Virus record (IMG/VR): IMGVR_UViG_3300012988_000039 | Location: 1 to 24,645 of that record | Length of the DNA: 24,645 nucleotides | Strand: one strand, 5' to 3' | Origin: a virus | Shown here: in pieces, positions 6,262 to 12,501 of the stretch | How the letters are laid out: each line of letters starts with the position of its first letter | How positions within the stretch are numbered: the stretch's first letter is position 1 | Translations under genes and position numbers: made by a program | The notes under the pieces: generated by a model | Databases searched by the model: none | What the model was told of the DNA's origin: nothing | What the model saw: only the letters and a program-made list of their open reading frames with translations

Positions 6262-6933
6262 ATGTCAAAAATATTGCAAAATTGTACTGAAAATAACACT
6301 CGAAACCTAGTAGAGTTTTTTGCTGGTAGCCGATCTGTTGGTAAAGCCGCTGAGTCTATGGGTATGAATGTATTCTCAGTAGATTGGCATCCTTATGACA
6401 AGATAAATTGGGTTGGAGATATACAAGACATGTCTATAAGCGATGTCCCTTTTGTCCCTGATTTGGTTTGGGCATCGCCGGACTGCACAACATACACTAT
6501 AGCCGCTATATCAACACACCGTAATGGTACTGAGCCTAAGTCGGAGTATGCTAAGAAGTGTGACAAAGTAAATCAGCACTTTATTTGTATGATTCAGGAG
6601 TGGTTATTGATTAATCCTAACCTTAAATTTTACATTGAGAATCCACGAGGCATGCTCCGTAAGATGCCATTTATGAAGGATTTCATAAGGCGTACGGTTT
6701 GGTATTGCCAGTATGGGGATGATAGGGCTAAGCCTACAGACATATTTACCAATGATTTTGAGTGGATTCCTAGACCCGTATGTAAGAATGGCAATAGGAA
6801 GTGCCATCATGAGCCAGCTCCCAGGGGAAGCAAAACAGGAACTCAGGGGAGGAAAGGTAGCTATGAACGATCGAAAATACCTGGAGAACTTTGCCTTGAG
6901 ATATTAAAAAGCGCTATGTTATGCCGGGATTAA
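6262..6933 (+). CDS. DNA cytosine-methyltransferase-like enzyme
   Basis: This 223-residue Rossmann methyltransferase has an AdoMet-binding motif LVEFFAGSRSVGKAAESMG (about 16-34) followed by D41. The catalytic-loop position reads ASPDCTTYT (Cys75) where classic C5-cytosine enzymes have a Pro-Cys dipeptide. ENPRG (126-130) stands at the ENV position. Downstream YGDDRAKPTDIFTN, CHHEPAPRGS and SKIPGELCLEI match a compact phage family. It would modify phage DNA, possibly against host restriction, but the short target-recognition region and the altered motif leave specificity and even activity open. It has its own promoter (6204-6231), an upstream inverted repeat, and an operator-like repeat within codons 2-12. 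Confidence 0.85.
   Translation: MSKILQNCTENNTRNLVEFFAGSRSVGKAAESMGMNVFSVDWHPYDKINWVGDIQDMSISDVPFVPDLVWASPDCTTYTIAAISTHRNGTEPKSEYAKKCDKVNQHFICMIQEWLLINPNLKFYIENPRGMLRKMPFMKDFIRRTVWYCQYGDDRAKPTDIFTNDFEWIPRPVCKNGNRKCHHEPAPRGSKTGTQGRKGSYERSKIPGELCLEILKSAMLCRD
6267..6296. promoter_or_regulatory. Operator-like repeat, copy 3, inside the start of the methyltransferase gene
   Basis: This block equals 190-219 at 28 of 30 positions, with the core TGCAAAATTGTAC. It lies just downstream of the predicted transcription start and overlaps the first codons, a position suited to roadblock repression or autoregulation. Confidence 0.5.
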
Positions 6934-7526
6934 ATAGGCTTGGAAACACTAGAAAGGCAGAGTCAGCCGTATTAAAGGATTTATTAATTAAACAAGAGCT
7001 GTCTCCGCAGTCTATTACCCGGTGCTTTACCAGGCATTATACCAACATGGCCTTGGCTATCCATCCTAATCAGTGGGCACTATTTAACTTCCTGGTCTTT
7101 ATGTCTGATTCATCAGGTAGCTTTGAGTACAGTACTAAGCTTATGAGTCAGTTCAGCAAGGCGGCAGAGCATGCTAAAAATCATTACAAGGCAGATAAGA
7201 CACATTACAGCACGTCACCGTCAATGGTGAGGCAATCTTACGTCTATTTGGTAGAGAATGGCTTACTGGTCAAATTAAGCCTTAAAGGATGGTATATGAT
7301 TAACCCTTTCATGGTGTATAACTCTAATTACAGGTTATTTAATGGTAAGAAGATTATGAAAGAATATTTGAGGATAGTTAATTCGGATGATATATCGGCG
7401 AATCTTGCTAAATACTGCGATGGAATAAAGGAAAAAGTAGATAAAGAGCTATTAAGAACTAATATTAACTTAAGGAAAGGTGAAATCAAAGGTAATAAGC
7501 GTAAGCCAGGAAGAAAAACTAAATGA
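6921..7526 (+). CDS. Winged-helix protein resembling replication-associated phage proteins
   Basis: This 201-residue basic protein contains a winged-helix pattern at about residues 40-135, ending in the GWYMINPFMVYNSNYRLF strand-turn. A Y/W-x-INP-x-hydrophobic ending is typical of RepL-like and related plasmid/phage winged-helix proteins. The C-terminus is very basic (RKGEIKGNKRKPGRKTK). It may bind an origin or an operator. The start overlaps the methyltransferase end by 13 bases, and its end overlaps the next frame by 47 bases, so the three are one transcription unit. The family assignment is by motif shape only. Confidence 0.65.
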   Translation: MPGLNRLGNTRKAESAVLKDLLIKQELSPQSITRCFTRHYTNMALAIHPNQWALFNFLVFMSDSSGSFEYSTKLMSQFSKAAEHAKNHYKADKTHYSTSPSMVRQSYVYLVENGLLVKLSLKGWYMINPFMVYNSNYRLFNGKKIMKEYLRIVNSDDISANLAKYCDGIKEKVDKELLRTNINLRKGEIKGNKRKPGRKTK

Positions 7527-7803
7527 GTTCATCCGAATCATAGCCTGGCGCATGGGCATCACGGCTGACAACGAGATAAAGATGATGCAAATCCTAGTTA
7601 ATAAGGGCTTATTCCAGCCGTTTCACCTTAATAAATACCTGAAGGCAGAGCTTATGAATCTGGCAGGGATGAATAGTAATACATTCGTAGGCACAATCCG
7701 GCGATTGGATATAAAAGGAGCCATAGGAAAAAACGGGAAGAACTATTACGTTAATCCCGTTTTCAAAGGTTTGGATGACATAGATGCTATTGTGTTTCGG
7801 TAG
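7480..7803 (+). CDS. Second small winged-helix protein
   Basis: This 107-residue protein ends its wing with KNGKNYYVNPVFKGLDDID, echoing the INP-ending wing of the preceding gene. The helical core NLAGMNSNTFVGTIRRLDIKGAI looks like a recognition helix. The GTG at 7480 has AAGGAAAG just upstream, but it overlaps the previous gene by 47 bases; a later ATG (MGITADN) would cut into the domain. A frameshifted extension of the previous gene is an alternative. Its 3' end overlaps the convergent leftward gene by 17 bases with no terminator in between. Confidence 0.65.
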   Translation: MKSKVISVSQEEKLNEFIRIIAWRMGITADNEIKMMQILVNKGLFQPFHLNKYLKAELMNLAGMNSNTFVGTIRRLDIKGAIGKNGKNYYVNPVFKGLDDIDAIVFR

Positions 7804-8077
7804 CAGATTTAATTATAGATTGATTGTAGGCAATGGCTTCGTCTAGGTTATTAATTTTTTTGCCGGAAATTAGCCTCAAAATTATTTCATTTGACATTTG
7901 AAGCGCATCCAACAAGTCTGGTGCAGCAGCCATTAATTTGGAATTTGCGATTTGAATCTCTAAATCACTCCCGCTATGTTGTTTTTCTTCGTGAACACAA
8001 TAGTCATCGTGACCCGAAACGCCGATATATGGCGGTGAATGATAGAATTTCCAAGGCCCACTCGTATGTTTTCCCAT
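7787..8077 (-). CDS. Conserved small phage protein of the GPWK / ANAKLMAAAPDLL type
   Basis: This 96-residue protein begins MGKHTSGPWKFYHSPPYIG and carries ANSKLMAAAPDLLDALQ. That pairing marks a very common uncharacterised family in phages and prophages. Function unknown to me. The gene at 9250 is a divergent relative with the same HANAKIAVMAPQMLEAI block. The leader before the ATG ends AAAAATC, as in several genes of this cluster. It is the last gene of the leftward cluster and ends convergently inside the 7480 gene. Confidence 0.8.
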   Translation of the reverse strand: MGKHTSGPWKFYHSPPYIGVSGHDDYCVHEEKQHSGSDLEIQIANSKLMAAAPDLLDALQMSNEIILRLISGKKINNLDEAIAYNQSIIKSATETQ

Positions 8078-8082
8078 GATTT

Positions 8083-8268
8083 TTATGTATTTATTGGTTT
8101 AATTGTTTTCTTCGCGTTCGACCATGCGTTGCTTTTAGTTTTTCCGGACGCCATATACATAGTGTTTCTCCCATCTCTTATGAGGTAGTAAGACTCGCCG
8201 CCGTTCGTCTTTTGTTTCTCACATCTTGCATTTGGATAGTGCTTTTTAACAAATTGTTCTGCTGTCAT
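8083..8268 (-). CDS. Small hypothetical protein
   Basis: This 61-residue basic protein begins MTAEQFVKKHYPNARCEKQ and ends in a helix with AWSNAKKTIK. The pattern (helix, YYLIRDG strands, AW helix) recalls small phage proteins of unknown role. Leader ends AAATC before ATG. It is separated from the 8077 gene by only five bases. Confidence 0.65.
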   Translation of the reverse strand: MTAEQFVKKHYPNARCEKQKTNGGESYYLIRDGRNTMYMASGKTKSNAWSNAKKTIKPINT

Positions 8269-8280
8269 GATTTATATTAT

Positions 8281-8529
8281 TTAAATGTTAATTTCTCTTT
8301 CTAATTTAAGATTCTCCCAATACCAGAAGTGAGCATTTTCATAGGCGTCTATTAATTTCTCTTCCAGCGCTTTCAATTCGGCGGAGTCAACTAAAGACTC
8401 CACCCTTATAGCTCCAGATCTAATTGAGTCTATTACAATGGTTTTAACGCCATCCTCTTTATAGTACTGGAAGTCTATGTCCGCGGTGATCTGGGCGCCG
8501 TCTATGATTATGTAGGTATTATGGGTCAT
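8281..8529 (-). CDS. Small hypothetical protein
   Basis: 82-residue acidic protein: an N-terminal strand-rich part (NTYIIIDGAQITADIDF) and a C-terminal amphipathic helix (ELKALEEKLIDAYENAHFWYW). No family recognised. It begins ten bases after the stop of the 8540 gene, within the same leftward operon. Confidence 0.6.
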   Translation of the reverse strand: MTHNTYIIIDGAQITADIDFQYYKEDGVKTIVIDSIRSGAIRVESLVDSAELKALEEKLIDAYENAHFWYWENLKLEREINI

Positions 8530-8539
8530 TGGATGTGTG

Positions 8540-9115
8540 TTATAGTTGAATAATAACGGTGTTATCCGGATTTGTGCTTACTCTGATGTCCTCATGCCAA
8601 ACTGGTTCGCCGTCCTCGTTAGATCCATGCCACTCTTCTCTTCCGAAATCTTCCATTTCTAGCACAACCTCAGTAATAGGCTTGCCTTCATTGTAAGCTT
8701 TAATATAAGCTTGTATAAATGATTCAGGAATCTGAGGTAAATCTTTTGCTATGTGTTCTCCATGGAATTGACTGAGTTTTTCAAATCTTATTTGTAAAGA
8801 TTTATCTGTGGATGCTATTAATTTTTTATTCCAATAAGTATGTATATTTGGTCTTGTGTCTATGACATTAGGGTTATTACTAGAATTAAATTCATCATTG
8901 CTTTTGAAGATGATATAATCTTTTGTAAAGCTATTATAATGAATATACCAATCTCCTTCTTTAATTTCTTTATCAGAAATAATATAGAGGTGTTGATACT
9001 TATCACTATTTAGCTTATGCTCATCTTTAAATCGCAATTTAGTTTTTAATGGTGATAATGTTATATCTGATGCTTTTTCACTAGGTAGCATAACTATTTT
9101 AAATGTCTTTTTCAT
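8540..9115 (-). CDS. Conserved Bacteroidota phage protein, function unknown
   Basis: This 191-residue protein has a strand-rich N-terminal half (HLYIISDKEIKEGDWYIHYN), a KKLIASTDKSLQ segment, then LPQIPESFIQAYIKAYNEG and an acidic end with NPDNTVIIQL. The combination of the ASTDKSL block, the LPQIP-SFI helix and the NTVII tail recurs in proteins of phages from this phylum, as far as I recall, but no function is known to me. Its ATG overlaps the end of the short upstream gene (9099-9269) by 17 bases, suggesting coupled translation. Confidence 0.75.
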   Translation of the reverse strand: MKKTFKIVMLPSEKASDITLSPLKTKLRFKDEHKLNSDKYQHLYIISDKEIKEGDWYIHYNSFTKDYIIFKSNDEFNSSNNPNVIDTRPNIHTYWNKKLIASTDKSLQIRFEKLSQFHGEHIAKDLPQIPESFIQAYIKAYNEGKPITEVVLEMEDFGREEWHGSNEDGEPVWHEDIRVSTNPDNTVIIQL

Positions 9116-9269
9116 CTTGTTTTTGTTTTTCGATTAATACTCTTTCGTATAAATCTGAGTTGAATTGACCTCTGTTAGCATTATAGCTCCAGTACTCTTG
9201 AATGTACTTTACTTCTAATGGAGTAACATATTCCCTCTCAGATAGGGGTTTAATGGCTTCCTGTGGCAT
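9099..9269 (-). CDS. Small hypothetical protein (56 residues)
   Basis: A complete 56-codon frame, MPQEAIKPLSEREYVTPLEV through to KQKQDEKDI, fills the gap between two larger genes. It overlaps the end of the 9250 gene by 20 bases and the start of the 8540 gene by 17 bases, a typical operon arrangement. The composition (helical, charged, ending in a Lys/Gln/Asp-rich tail) looks coding. No family recognised. Confidence 0.6.
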   Translation of the reverse strand: MPQEAIKPLSEREYVTPLEVKYIQEYWSYNANRGQFNSDLYERVLIEKQKQDEKDI

Positions 9270-9573
9270 TTTCGAGAAGCTTAAGTGTGTTATTGCATAT
9301 TGTCCATATTTTCAACAGCTCGGGATCATGGTGTATGCTGGGGCTGTCAGAAATTGTTTGTATATCTTTAATAGCTTCCAGCATTTGAGGCGCCATTACC
9401 GCTATCTTAGCATTAGCATGCATCTCAGCCTCTGGAATATCGTAGTGCATGCCGTTAAACTGGCCGATTTTTTTGCCATTTGCTTGTATTTCAATCCATT
9501 GAGCTTTAGTGTATTGAGATTTTGCCCATTCGAAGCCTAATTCCCAAGTGCCTTCTGTTGTTTTATTTACCAT
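9250..9573 (-). CDS. Small phage protein related to the 7787 gene
   Basis: This 107-residue protein begins MVNKTTEGTWELGFEW and contains MHANAKIAVMAPQMLEAIKD, the same block as ANSKLMAAAPDLLDAL in the gene at 7787, so the two are probably distant paralogues of one common phage family of unknown function. The start lies in the conserved leader ACATAGAAATC-ATG, identical over 14 bases with the start of the 10038 gene. Confidence 0.75.
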   Translation of the reverse strand: MVNKTTEGTWELGFEWAKSQYTKAQWIEIQANGKKIGQFNGMHYDIPEAEMHANAKIAVMAPQMLEAIKDIQTISDSPSIHHDPELLKIWTICNNTLKLLENATGSH

Positions 9574-9626
9574 GATTTCTATGTTTTAGGTTTATATTGA
9601 TTTTGTATTATAACTCCGGGACTTAT

Positions 9627-9968
9627 TTAGTTCCCAGCACTCGGCGGCATGCCATCACCAGCTCTATTAGGTGAAACCGGCACTAATTCCCTTATTTTAG
9701 CCTCTCTGAGCGTAGATTTACCTGTATTGGAGTCCACGTTGCTTAAAGGGCTTACCTCTCCTATGGCCTCGTTAAGCCAGTTATAAATGGGGTATTCTTT
9801 TTTAGCCTTTTCGATTACGGCGGCGCGCGCTGATGATGCATTGAAGATCATTTTAAGGCAGTAGGATTGGATAATGGGTGTATCAGTATGAAGCTTAGAT
9901 GTTTCTTTAGCTAACATGATGGTGTTATTGCAGGCTTCGAGCACTGCTTTATAGTCTTCTACTTTCAT
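9627..9968 (-). CDS. Hypothetical protein
   Basis: This 113-residue protein has a helical N-terminal two-thirds (YKAVLEACNNTIMLAKETSK ... SARAAVIEKAKKEY) and a disordered, Pro/Gly-rich C-terminus (SPNRAGDGMPPSAGN). No family recognised. Promoter P6 on the reverse strand ends 21 bases before its ATG, so it probably opens the transcription unit running left to 7787. Confidence 0.65.
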   Translation of the reverse strand: MKVEDYKAVLEACNNTIMLAKETSKLHTDTPIIQSYCLKMIFNASSARAAVIEKAKKEYPIYNWLNEAIGEVSPLSNVDSNTGKSTLREAKIRELVPVSPNRAGDGMPPSAGN

Positions 9969-9988
9969 GGCTTATATTTTTAATTGAT

Positions 9989-10017
9989 TCATACTTAATT
10001 GATTTGTTAAAGGTTGC
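9989..10017 (-). promoter_or_regulatory. Bipartite phage promoter P6, reverse strand
   Basis: On the reverse strand GCAACCTTT is followed by GTATGA with the same 23-base start-to-start spacing as the rightward copies. It is the only leftward member I found and serves the 9968 start. Confidence 0.5.
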
Positions 10018-10037
10018 GTTATAGCTCCAGTATCTAT

Positions 10038-10217
10038 TTAGTCTTTTCTTTTAGGGTATATAAATTCCATTATTTTACCAATATCATCCCTTGTATACTG
10101 ACTATCGTAAAGAAACGCGAGTGCATAATATGTGCCTTGTTCTTTAAATATCTTTTCAAATACCTCAGCACTTCTTTTATATTCTTGTTTTTTTGTTTTA
10201 AAAACCTCTTTTTGCAT
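10038..10217 (-). CDS. Small basic hypothetical protein (59 residues)
   Basis: A complete 59-codon frame, MQKEVFKTKKQEYKRSAEVF onward, ending FIYPKRKD. It is lysine-rich and predicted helical. The start has the conserved leader ACATAGAAATC before ATG, shared over 14 bases with the 9573 start, which strongly supports it as a real gene. The structured repeat at 10265-10352 lies upstream. No family recognised. Confidence 0.65.
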   Translation of the reverse strand: MQKEVFKTKKQEYKRSAEVFEKIFKEQGTYYALAFLYDSQYTRDDIGKIMEFIYPKRKD

Positions 10218-10264
10218 GATTTCTATGTTTAAATGTTAATTTTTATGTGTTAATTCGGCGGCAC

Positions 10265-10352
10265 GCGTTAAGGATTGAAGCGTAAATCCTCACGCCAGCC
10301 CTTTTGCGTGAGATTGAAGCGGAAAGCCTGACCCGCTAGGGTAACGCCCTAA
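10265..10352. repeat. Structured repeat resembling a Bacteroidota interspersed element
   Basis: An 88-base GC-richer block runs from GCGTTAAGG to TAACGCCCTAA, directly against the stop codon of the 10353 gene. It holds two GATTGAAGCG direct repeats (10273-10282 and 10312-10321), a 7-bp hairpin CTCACGC/GCGTGAG (10289-10295 with 10306-10312), and short terminal stems (GGATT/AATCC and TAGGG/CCCTA). From memory, this layout (GCGTTAGGGATT... AGATTGAAGCGGAAAGCC... GGGTAACGCCCTAA) matches repeats scattered in many Bacteroidota chromosomes, so it may have been picked up from a host. Confidence 0.6.
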
Positions 10353-10562
10353 TTATTCTTTGTATTCTTTATTAGGAACTCTCCTACTTATAACCCTAGT
10401 ACTATAACCAGTAAGACGATACTCTTTAACATCATGTCTCAACAGCTCTCTATATCCATCTTCCCTAGTATCATACTCACTAACATCCTCCCAGCCAAAA
10501 CCATAATACTGTTGTATTACCTTAACTATAACTGTTTTATTTACTCTCTTTGTAGTTTCCAT
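10353..10562 (-). CDS. Small basic hypothetical protein
   Basis: 69 residues from the ATG at 10562 (METTKRVNKTVIVKVIQQYY onward), ending RRVPNKEYKE. The C-terminal two-thirds is rich in Arg and Tyr (EDGYRELLRHDVKEYRLTGYS). A 13-residue longer form would need a TTG start at 10601. The ATG has the AAAAAACTAAATGTT leader and is preferred. Its stop is immediately followed by the structured repeat. No family recognised. Confidence 0.6.
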   Translation of the reverse strand: METTKRVNKTVIVKVIQQYYGFGWEDVSEYDTREDGYRELLRHDVKEYRLTGYSTRVISRRVPNKEYKE

Positions 10563-10647
10563 AACATTTAGTTTTTTAATTCGTTTATCCAATAATTTCA
10601 ATAATCAAACACCAACAATTAAATCACACTAAGCCAGTTATTATAAT

Positions 10648-10666
10648 GAGGTGTATTATATACCTC
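10648..10666. promoter_or_regulatory. 19-bp near-palindrome
   Basis: GAGGTGTATTATATACCTC has nine-base arms with a single mismatch around a central T. It lies in the 155-base gap between the 10718 and 10353 genes, where it could be an operator or a hairpin. Nothing else in this gap (10563-10717) is convincing. Confidence 0.4.
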
Positions 10667-10717
10667 CCGCATGCTAACAATTTAATTATCAATGGTTTAT
10701 GTCTTAATTTGGCTACT

Positions 10718-10936
10718 TTACTTAGGCCATAGGACGGACATTAGACGCTCTTCCTGGGATAGAATTAGGTCGTATAATTGCTGGTTTAGCTGGTCAATTT
10801 CAAGTTCGTGGAGACTATCGAATAGGCTAACAGGGTCAATATCTGGACTGTTTGCTAAGGCGTTGTCGATTATGCAGCTAATAATTTGAGCGCGTATAAA
10901 GGCGTTAGTCGGGGTTAATTTAGGCTGGTTTCTCAT
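10718..10936 (-). CDS. Small hypothetical protein
   Basis: 72-residue helical protein, MRNQPKLTPTNAFIRAQIIS, with leucine-rich amphipathic stretches (LFDSLHELEIDQLNQQLYDLIL) that suggest a short coiled coil and oligomerisation. No family recognised. Upstream are two direct repeats (10975-11056), and TTTGTATAAC on the reverse strand near 11012-11021 may be part of its promoter. Confidence 0.6.
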   Translation of the reverse strand: MRNQPKLTPTNAFIRAQIISCIIDNALANSPDIDPVSLFDSLHELEIDQLNQQLYDLILSQEERLMSVLWPK

Positions 10937-10974
10937 GGCGAATGGGATAAAAAGCGTTAATAATTGGTTTGTTT

Positions 10975-11056
10975 ACTCAGTGAAAATGGTTTTTGGTAGC
11001 GTTTAAACGGGTGTTATACAAATTTCACTCAATGAAAGTGGTGTTTTGGCGTTTAA
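10975..11056. repeat. Pair of imperfect ~31-base direct repeats
   Basis: 10975-11006 and 11027-11056 share ACTCA(A/G)TGAAA, TGG, TTTTGG and CGTTTAA in the same order. The right copy includes TTTCACTCAATGAAA (TTTCA/TGAAA dyad) and ends inside the 11053 gene. Their position upstream of the 10936 start, flanking a TTTGTATAAC box, suggests regulator binding sites. Confidence 0.45.
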
Positions 11057-11457
11057 AGATTATCAATAGCTTGGTACATTTCCAGAATAACCTTTTTAAG
11101 GTCTTTTTTTGTTAGGTGTTTGTCCCACTTTTTGGTGATTGTTTTACAGCTGTGTAGGATTTCTTCGCCGATAATATAGTCTAGCAGGTTAACAATGGTT
11201 TCTGGATTGATACAAACTTCGTCTATGCCTAAAGTTTCTTTTTGGTATTCATAAACTTTCTCAATAGCCTCAAATACATCATATTTTTTAAGTGTTTGTT
11301 TGGCCTCATGTGTGCCGATAATGAAATAGTCTTCATTATATATAGCGTTATGAAGTTCATGGCCGATAAAGTTATCATCTATTCTGTTTAAGATGTTTGC
11401 AGTTCCGTGGTCAACTATTTGACGAATAACGGTTAATTGGTCTTGTGTGTATTTCAT
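11053..11457 (-). CDS. Hypothetical protein
   Basis: This 134-residue helical acidic protein begins MKYTQDQLTVIRQIVDHGTA. Internal segments such as NAIYNEDYFIIGTHEAKQTL and WDKHLTKKDLKKVILEMYQ have no catalytic motif that I recognise. The start has the leader ACAGAAATC-ATG typical of this cluster. It is the second gene leftward from the control hub, 33 bases after the 11491 gene. Confidence 0.65.
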   Translation of the reverse strand: MKYTQDQLTVIRQIVDHGTANILNRIDDNFIGHELHNAIYNEDYFIIGTHEAKQTLKKYDVFEAIEKVYEYQKETLGIDEVCINPETIVNLLDYIIGEEILHSCKTITKKWDKHLTKKDLKKVILEMYQAIDNL

Positions 11458-11490
11458 GATTTCTGTTTTTAGAAGGTTTATATAGTTGGG

Positions 11491-11763
11491 TTAAAGTAAA
11501 GGCATAATAACATCCAAATAATACTGCCAAAATTCTACCGGCGTAGCTTTGAGAAGCCAATCACCATGTTCCTCAGAGTTTGGTAAATTGTAGAAGTCTC
11601 CGAAGTGCTTTTCATAAAAAAGGAATATTTCTTCTTCATCGTCATGGGCCTCATTATTGTAATAAGGATTTTCTGGCATATTCTCATCTTCTTTATGCTT
11701 TTCTAAGCAAGAGCTAATCATTTCAATTAATTGCTCTTTAGGTGTTAATTCTTTGCTTTCCAT
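11491..11763 (-). CDS. Hypothetical acidic protein, first gene of the leftward cluster
   Basis: 90 residues from the ATG at 11763 (MESKELTPKEQLIEMISSCL). It is very acidic in the middle (NEAHDDEEEIFLFYEKHFGD) and ends in a hydrophobic helix (WQYYLDVIMPLL). A 19-residue longer form would need a TTG at 11820. The ATG with leader ACGAAATC matches its neighbours and is preferred. No family recognised. Confidence 0.6.
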   Translation of the reverse strand: MESKELTPKEQLIEMISSCLEKHKEDENMPENPYYNNEAHDDEEEIFLFYEKHFGDFYNLPNSEEHGDWLLKATPVEFWQYYLDVIMPLL

Positions 11764-11961
11764 GATTTCGTTTATTAGTTGGTTAATTTCCTTACTCGAA
11801 GATACAACCGTTATAAGCAATAACCTAACAATTTACATAGTGTAATAACCGCTCATCATTTTATGTTGCCGTTTGTACTATTTTATGGTTAAACCGGCGA
11901 ATATTAACGCTAATTATTGGTTAATTGACTGATAATCATTTAATGATCAAATAATCTAACC

Positions 11962-11984
11962 AAAATATTACAAATTTGTACGAA
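11962..11984. promoter_or_regulatory. Operator-like site, copy 4 (best dyad)
   Basis: AAAATATTACAAATTTGTAC has the perfect 12-bp palindrome TACAAATTTGTA at its centre. It is the most symmetrical member of the TRCAAnnTTGTRC family and lies in the divergent hub. Confidence 0.5.
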
Positions 11985-12043
11985 TTTTTAACAGTTATAA
12001 TGTAACCTTTTATATACCGTGCCAAACTCTGTTTTTAACTGTT

Positions 12044-12110
12044 AAATGTGATGAGCGGCAAATCTGAATGATAAGAGGCAACCAAAGATAAATATGTTAA
12101 AATCACATTT
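12044..12110. repeat. Inverted repeat AAATGTGAT / ATCACATTT
   Basis: Nine perfect pairs between 12044-12052 and 12102-12110, 49 bases apart, the right arm ending four bases before promoter P7. It may be a paired operator that loops DNA. Confidence 0.4.
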
Positions 12111-12114
12111 TAGT

Positions 12115-12142
12115 GTAACATTGGCTTGTAATAAGCGTATAA
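12115..12142 (+). promoter_or_regulatory. Bipartite phage promoter P7 (variant)
   Basis: GTAACATT at 12115-12122 is followed by GTATAA at 12137-12142, spacing 22 instead of 23. The transcript would start near 12149 and cross about 490 bases without a clear gene. Confidence 0.4.
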
Positions 12143-12273
12143 TTGGTATAAATTCAATTGTTAAACCAAAACAAACAAAGCCATGAAGAAGTAGTTAAAC
12201 CATGATCCGTTATGCCTTCGAGATAAAAGCGTGTTTCTAGTTAGATAAGAATAAAATTAAGATTGAATGATTG

Positions 12274-12302
12274 ACGAAGCCAGGCATATAGTTTGGCTTC
12301 GT
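12274..12302 (+). ncRNA. Strong hairpin in a candidate noncoding transcript
   Basis: ACGAAGCCA (12274-12282) pairs perfectly with TGGCTTCGT (12294-12302) around an 11-base loop, within the transcript expected from P7. There is no T tract, so it is not a terminator. It marks a possible small RNA or structured leader extending to about 12540. Confidence 0.35.
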
Positions 12303-12472
12303 TCGTTATGCATGATTGTATCAGCCGCCGATTATCCAATTCACATTTTACCAAAGGCAGCCATCTATCTAAATCTAATCGCCTGGCATCGCCAAATCTC
12401 ATACATCAGCCGGCCATCCCTCGCAAACCATCTATTTAATTCCATCTTTTTTGATTACAGTCCAAATTCACC

Positions 12473-12501
12473 AAAAACAAAAGCCCCCGGTAGCGGCAGG
12501 C
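12473..12501 (-). terminator. Possible reverse-strand terminator
   Basis: On the reverse strand GCCTGCC-GCTACC-GGGGGC can fold as a six-pair stem with one bulge and one wobble, followed by TTTTGTTTTT. No leftward gene is known just upstream, so it might end antisense transcription from the 12642 block. Confidence 0.3.

Noticed and set aside
9202-9540. 112-codon rightward frame
   Set aside because: Antisense to the 9250 and 9099 genes, whose products fit a known family and operon overlaps.
9181-10032. 14-base direct repeat TTATAGCTCCAGTA (9181 and 10019)
   Set aside because: One copy is coding and one intergenic; a 14-base match is expected about once or twice by chance in an AT-rich window of this size.
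10014-10232. 72-codon rightward frame
   Set aside because: Antisense to the better 59-residue leftward gene at 10038-10217, which has the conserved leader; the product is a Phe/Ile-rich shadow.
10265-10352. Integron attC site
   Set aside because: Terminal GTTAAGG and TAACGCC look superficially similar, but the R'/R'' consensus and pairing are not met; the interspersed-repeat reading fits better.
10563-10601. TTG start extending the 10353 gene by 13 residues
   Set aside because: The downstream ATG has the usual A-rich leader, so the shorter form was chosen; the same reasoning removed the TTG at 11820 for the 11491 gene.
10619-10672. 17-codon leftward frame (MREVYNTPHYNNWLSVI)
   Set aside because: Too short and overlaps the palindrome; no leader or conserved feature supports it.
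12183-12251. Amber-recoded reading of MKK-TAG onward
   Set aside because: Some Bacteroidota phages recode TAG, but several genes here end cleanly in TAG (for example 1168 and 15982), so standard stops are assumed.
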